Positions 62,734-64,000 of a DNA stretch of 64,000 nt are shown piece after piece. How positions within the stretch are numbered: the first letter of the stretch is position 1; every line of letters begins with the position of its first letter. The DNA lies in the NCBI GenBank assembly GCA_028686425.1, contig JAQUBZ010000006.1, positions 26,746 to 90,745 of the forward strand, in the 5' to 3' direction. A model generated the notes under the pieces. That model was not told the origin of the DNA, ran no database searches, and saw only the letters and a program-made list of their open reading frames with translations. This stretch comes from Bacteroidales bacterium (lineage in GTDB: Bacteria; Bacteroidota; Bacteroidia; Bacteroidales; UBA932). The translations under genes were made by a program, and so were the position numbers.

Positions 62734-63345
62734 TTATTTTTTGTTATTCTGTTTTGATATTTGTCGAATTGATTCATAAATCTGATTGGGATTGGTTCCC
62801 TGCACCCCTTCCGGCACTTTCATCCCTGTTTTTTCAAAATGATCAACCCAATATTGAGGCATTGTACCATCCGCTGCGCGAAAATTCATAGGTACAGTCT
62901 GAAACATATGATTGCCTCCGGCATCAACAAAAGCCTCATATACAAGCTCACTGCAATACAACGCTTCATCCGTTGGAATAAAATAGAAATCATACGGACG
63001 GCCCACGTAACTAAGAGCACGGAGCAGGACAATATCTGTATCAAATTTAAAATTCGGATGCACCATCACAATATTATCTGCTCCCGATTCTGCCGAGAAC
63101 TCGGCAAAAGGGCGACATACGACACCTGTTCGCGGGGCAGCTTCTATCACATATATTTCTCCATCCTTTACCATGGCTATCGCAACATGATCAAAACTTT
63201 CCATCCCGTCAACAGCTGTCGAGGCATCTATAGCTTGTGAAAAATCACTGTCCGATGCCCTTACAAAGAGCAAATCCCCATTTCTGATGTCATCGTTACA
63301 AGACACCATCACCATCAAAAGCACAACCGGAATAATATACTTCAT
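62734..63345 (-). CDS. YiiX/YebB-like NlpC/P60-superfamily lipoprotein
   Basis: This encodes 203 residues from ATG 63343-63345, chosen because the lipoprotein signal MKYIIPVVLLMVMVSC begins there and the -7 element lies right upstream. C16 is lipidated, followed by NDDIRNGDLLFVRASDSDFS. The permuted NlpC/P60 (YiiX-like) domain has a histidine in SFDHVAIAMV and the likely catalytic cysteine in EALYCSELVYEAF. Members are hydrolases of peptide, amide or lipid acyl bonds. It may act on cell-wall peptides or lipids; the substrate is not evident. ogt follows 5 bases downstream. Confidence 0.85.
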   Translation of the reverse strand: MKYIIPVVLLMVMVSCNDDIRNGDLLFVRASDSDFSQAIDASTAVDGMESFDHVAIAMVKDGEIYVIEAAPRTGVVCRPFAEFSAESGADNIVMVHPNFKFDTDIVLLRALSYVGRPYDFYFIPTDEALYCSELVYEAFVDAGGNHMFQTVPMNFRAADGTMPQYWVDHFEKTGMKVPEGVQGTNPNQIYESIRQISKQNNKK

Positions 63346-63350
63346 AAAGG

Positions 63351-63358
63351 CAAAGGTA
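63351..63358 (-). promoter_or_regulatory. Putative -7 promoter element of the YiiX-ogt unit
   Basis: The minus strand reads TACCTTTG, an exact -7 match, only five bases before the ATG at 63345. A transcript starting a few bases downstream would be leaderless or almost so. Confidence 0.5.
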
Positions 63359-63601
63359 ATCATAAAACACAAATCCTGTCATCGGAACCATTTTTTGCAT
63401 TATTACCGGCAATTTGGTATAGGTGCAAAATTATATGATTCGGCAGATGGTGGAAATTTAGAATTTCTTCGGCTCACCCTCAAAAATGTTTGGTAAAAAG
63501 CACTATTCTTTGTGTTTATCCTGATTTTAGTAAATCGCCACCTGAAGTATCTGCAGCAGTGGTATTGATAACTTTTTTAAAGGTTTTTTATCTTTTATAT
63601 G

Positions 63602-63609
63602 TAAATTTG
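63602..63609 (+). promoter_or_regulatory. Putative -7 promoter element of the fourth DUF4988 gene
   Basis: TAAATTTG matches TAnnTTTG and lies 57 bases before the ATG at 63667. The upstream spacing region is T-rich without an exact TTTG. Confidence 0.5.
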
Positions 63610-63666
63610 CAGTGTTATAGGCAATTCAGTGTGTCGCCGTTGTTTACAACTTAAATTATCATTATC

Positions 63667-64000
63667 ATGAAAATTAAGTCCTTTGTCCTTTTTGCCCTTG
63701 CAACTATGTTGTGTGCAGGGTGTTATGATGATACTCAGCTGAAGACCGATATTGCCGATCTTCAAAGCAGGGTGACTGCCATCGAGAATTGGTGCACCAC
63801 GGCCAACAGCCAGATCAGCGCCCTGCAGTCCTTAGTTCAGGCTCTTGAAGAGAAGGATTATGTGACGGGCGTTGCCCCTCTCGCTGACGGAACAGGTTAT
63901 ACCATCTCATTTACCAAGAGTAAACCAATCACCATCAAACATGGAGAGAAAGGCGACAAGGGTGACAAAGGAGATGATGCCATCGCTCCGGTCATCGGTG
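63667..64000 (+). CDS. DUF4988-type lipoprotein, fourth copy (5' part only)
   Basis: The frame runs off the right edge; about 111 residues are visible. The lipobox MLCAGC (C19) is followed by YDDTQLKTD, a coiled coil at about 22-62 (IADLQSRVTAIENWCTTANS) and a YVTGVAPLADGTGYTISF start of the DUF4988 core, then a collagen-like GEKGDKGDKGDD stretch before IAPVIG. It belongs to the same family as the three paralogs at 47386-51862 but has the Gly-x-y hinge that they lack. The continuation outside the window will show whether it has YYWT modules. Confidence 0.78.
   Translation, partial: MKIKSFVLFALATMLCAGCYDDTQLKTDIADLQSRVTAIENWCTTANSQISALQSLVQALEEKDYVTGVAPLADGTGYTISFTKSKPITIKHGEKGDKGDKGDDAIAPVIG

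Larger units (their letters stand above)
63346..63666. other. Divergent intergenic region
   Basis: This 321-base gap lies between the YiiX-like ATG and the next DUF4988 ATG. It holds the minus-strand -7 element at 63351-63358 and a plus-strand -7 element at 63602-63609. I see no convincing small gene, RNA or long repeat in the remainder, which is AT-rich. Confidence 0.6.

Noticed and set aside
1..64000. CRISPR arrays, tRNA/rRNA genes, insertion sequences, phage genes
   Set aside because: No regular spaced repeats, cloverleaf-like segments or transposase/integrase motifs were found; intergenic gaps are too small for most of these.

Overview
The window is a chromosomal segment of a member of the Bacteroidetes, most likely the order Bacteroidales. 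Supporting evidence: three SusC/SusD pairs, an ECF sigma/FecR pair, BACON, DUF1735, DUF4876, DUF6850 and DUF4988 lipoprotein or barrel families, very little Shine-Dalgarno sequence, and many upstream matches to the Bacteroidetes promoter (TTTG, about 19 bases, TAnnTTTG). Family or genus cannot be fixed from the sequence alone. I saw no tRNA, rRNA, CRISPR array, insertion sequence or phage gene.

Layout. (1) 1-4645, housekeeping: the metK 3' end, a small lipoprotein, mutS2 translationally coupled to the diadenylate cyclase gene cdaA, and a divergent ComF-type phosphoribosyltransferase. (2) 4646-34089, about 29.4 kb with fifteen genes all on the minus strand and no gap above about 66 bases. In transcription order: BACON lipoprotein, TonB-dependent receptor, DUF4876 lipoprotein, DUF6850 barrel, M16 peptidase, membrane polyferredoxin with a degenerate HMA-like domain, S46 dipeptidyl-peptidase, ECF sigma, FecR anti-sigma, SusC with STN domain, SusD, second SusC, second SusD, DUF1735 lipoprotein, and a D-aminoacylase/beta-lactamase-fold fusion enzyme. 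No glycoside hydrolase is present. All the enzymes are peptide-type hydrolases or redox proteins, so I read this as a peptide, protein or peptidoglycan-fragment capture and digestion block and not as a glycan locus. (3) 34121-43625, mixed: a divergent single BACON lipoprotein, a decayed winged-helix remnant with a strong hairpin, a GH18 plus SIS pair, a C69 dipeptidase, a CyuA-like cysteine desulfidase, and an EEP nuclease / AhcY / YccF / HAD operon. (4) 43730-51862, a plus-strand operon: BASS-type transporter, PlsC-like acyltransferase, Omp85-type barrel and three tandem paralogous DUF4988 lipoproteins. (5) 51859-62099, minus strand: a SusC/SusD pair with a secreted EEP phosphatase/nuclease lipoprotein, then an OmpR response regulator, histidine kinase and TonB-dependent barrel receptor. 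(6) 62222-64000: ogt and a YiiX-like lipoprotein, then the start of a fourth DUF4988 lipoprotein running off the window.

The most promising candidates for an undescribed system are the 29-kb peptide block, especially its M16/TonB receptor/iron-sulfur half (which recalls ferredoxin import in other bacteria) and its D-aminoacylase/beta-lactamase fusion, and the Omp85 plus triple DUF4988 surface-lipoprotein operon. Their functions are inferred from domain content and context.
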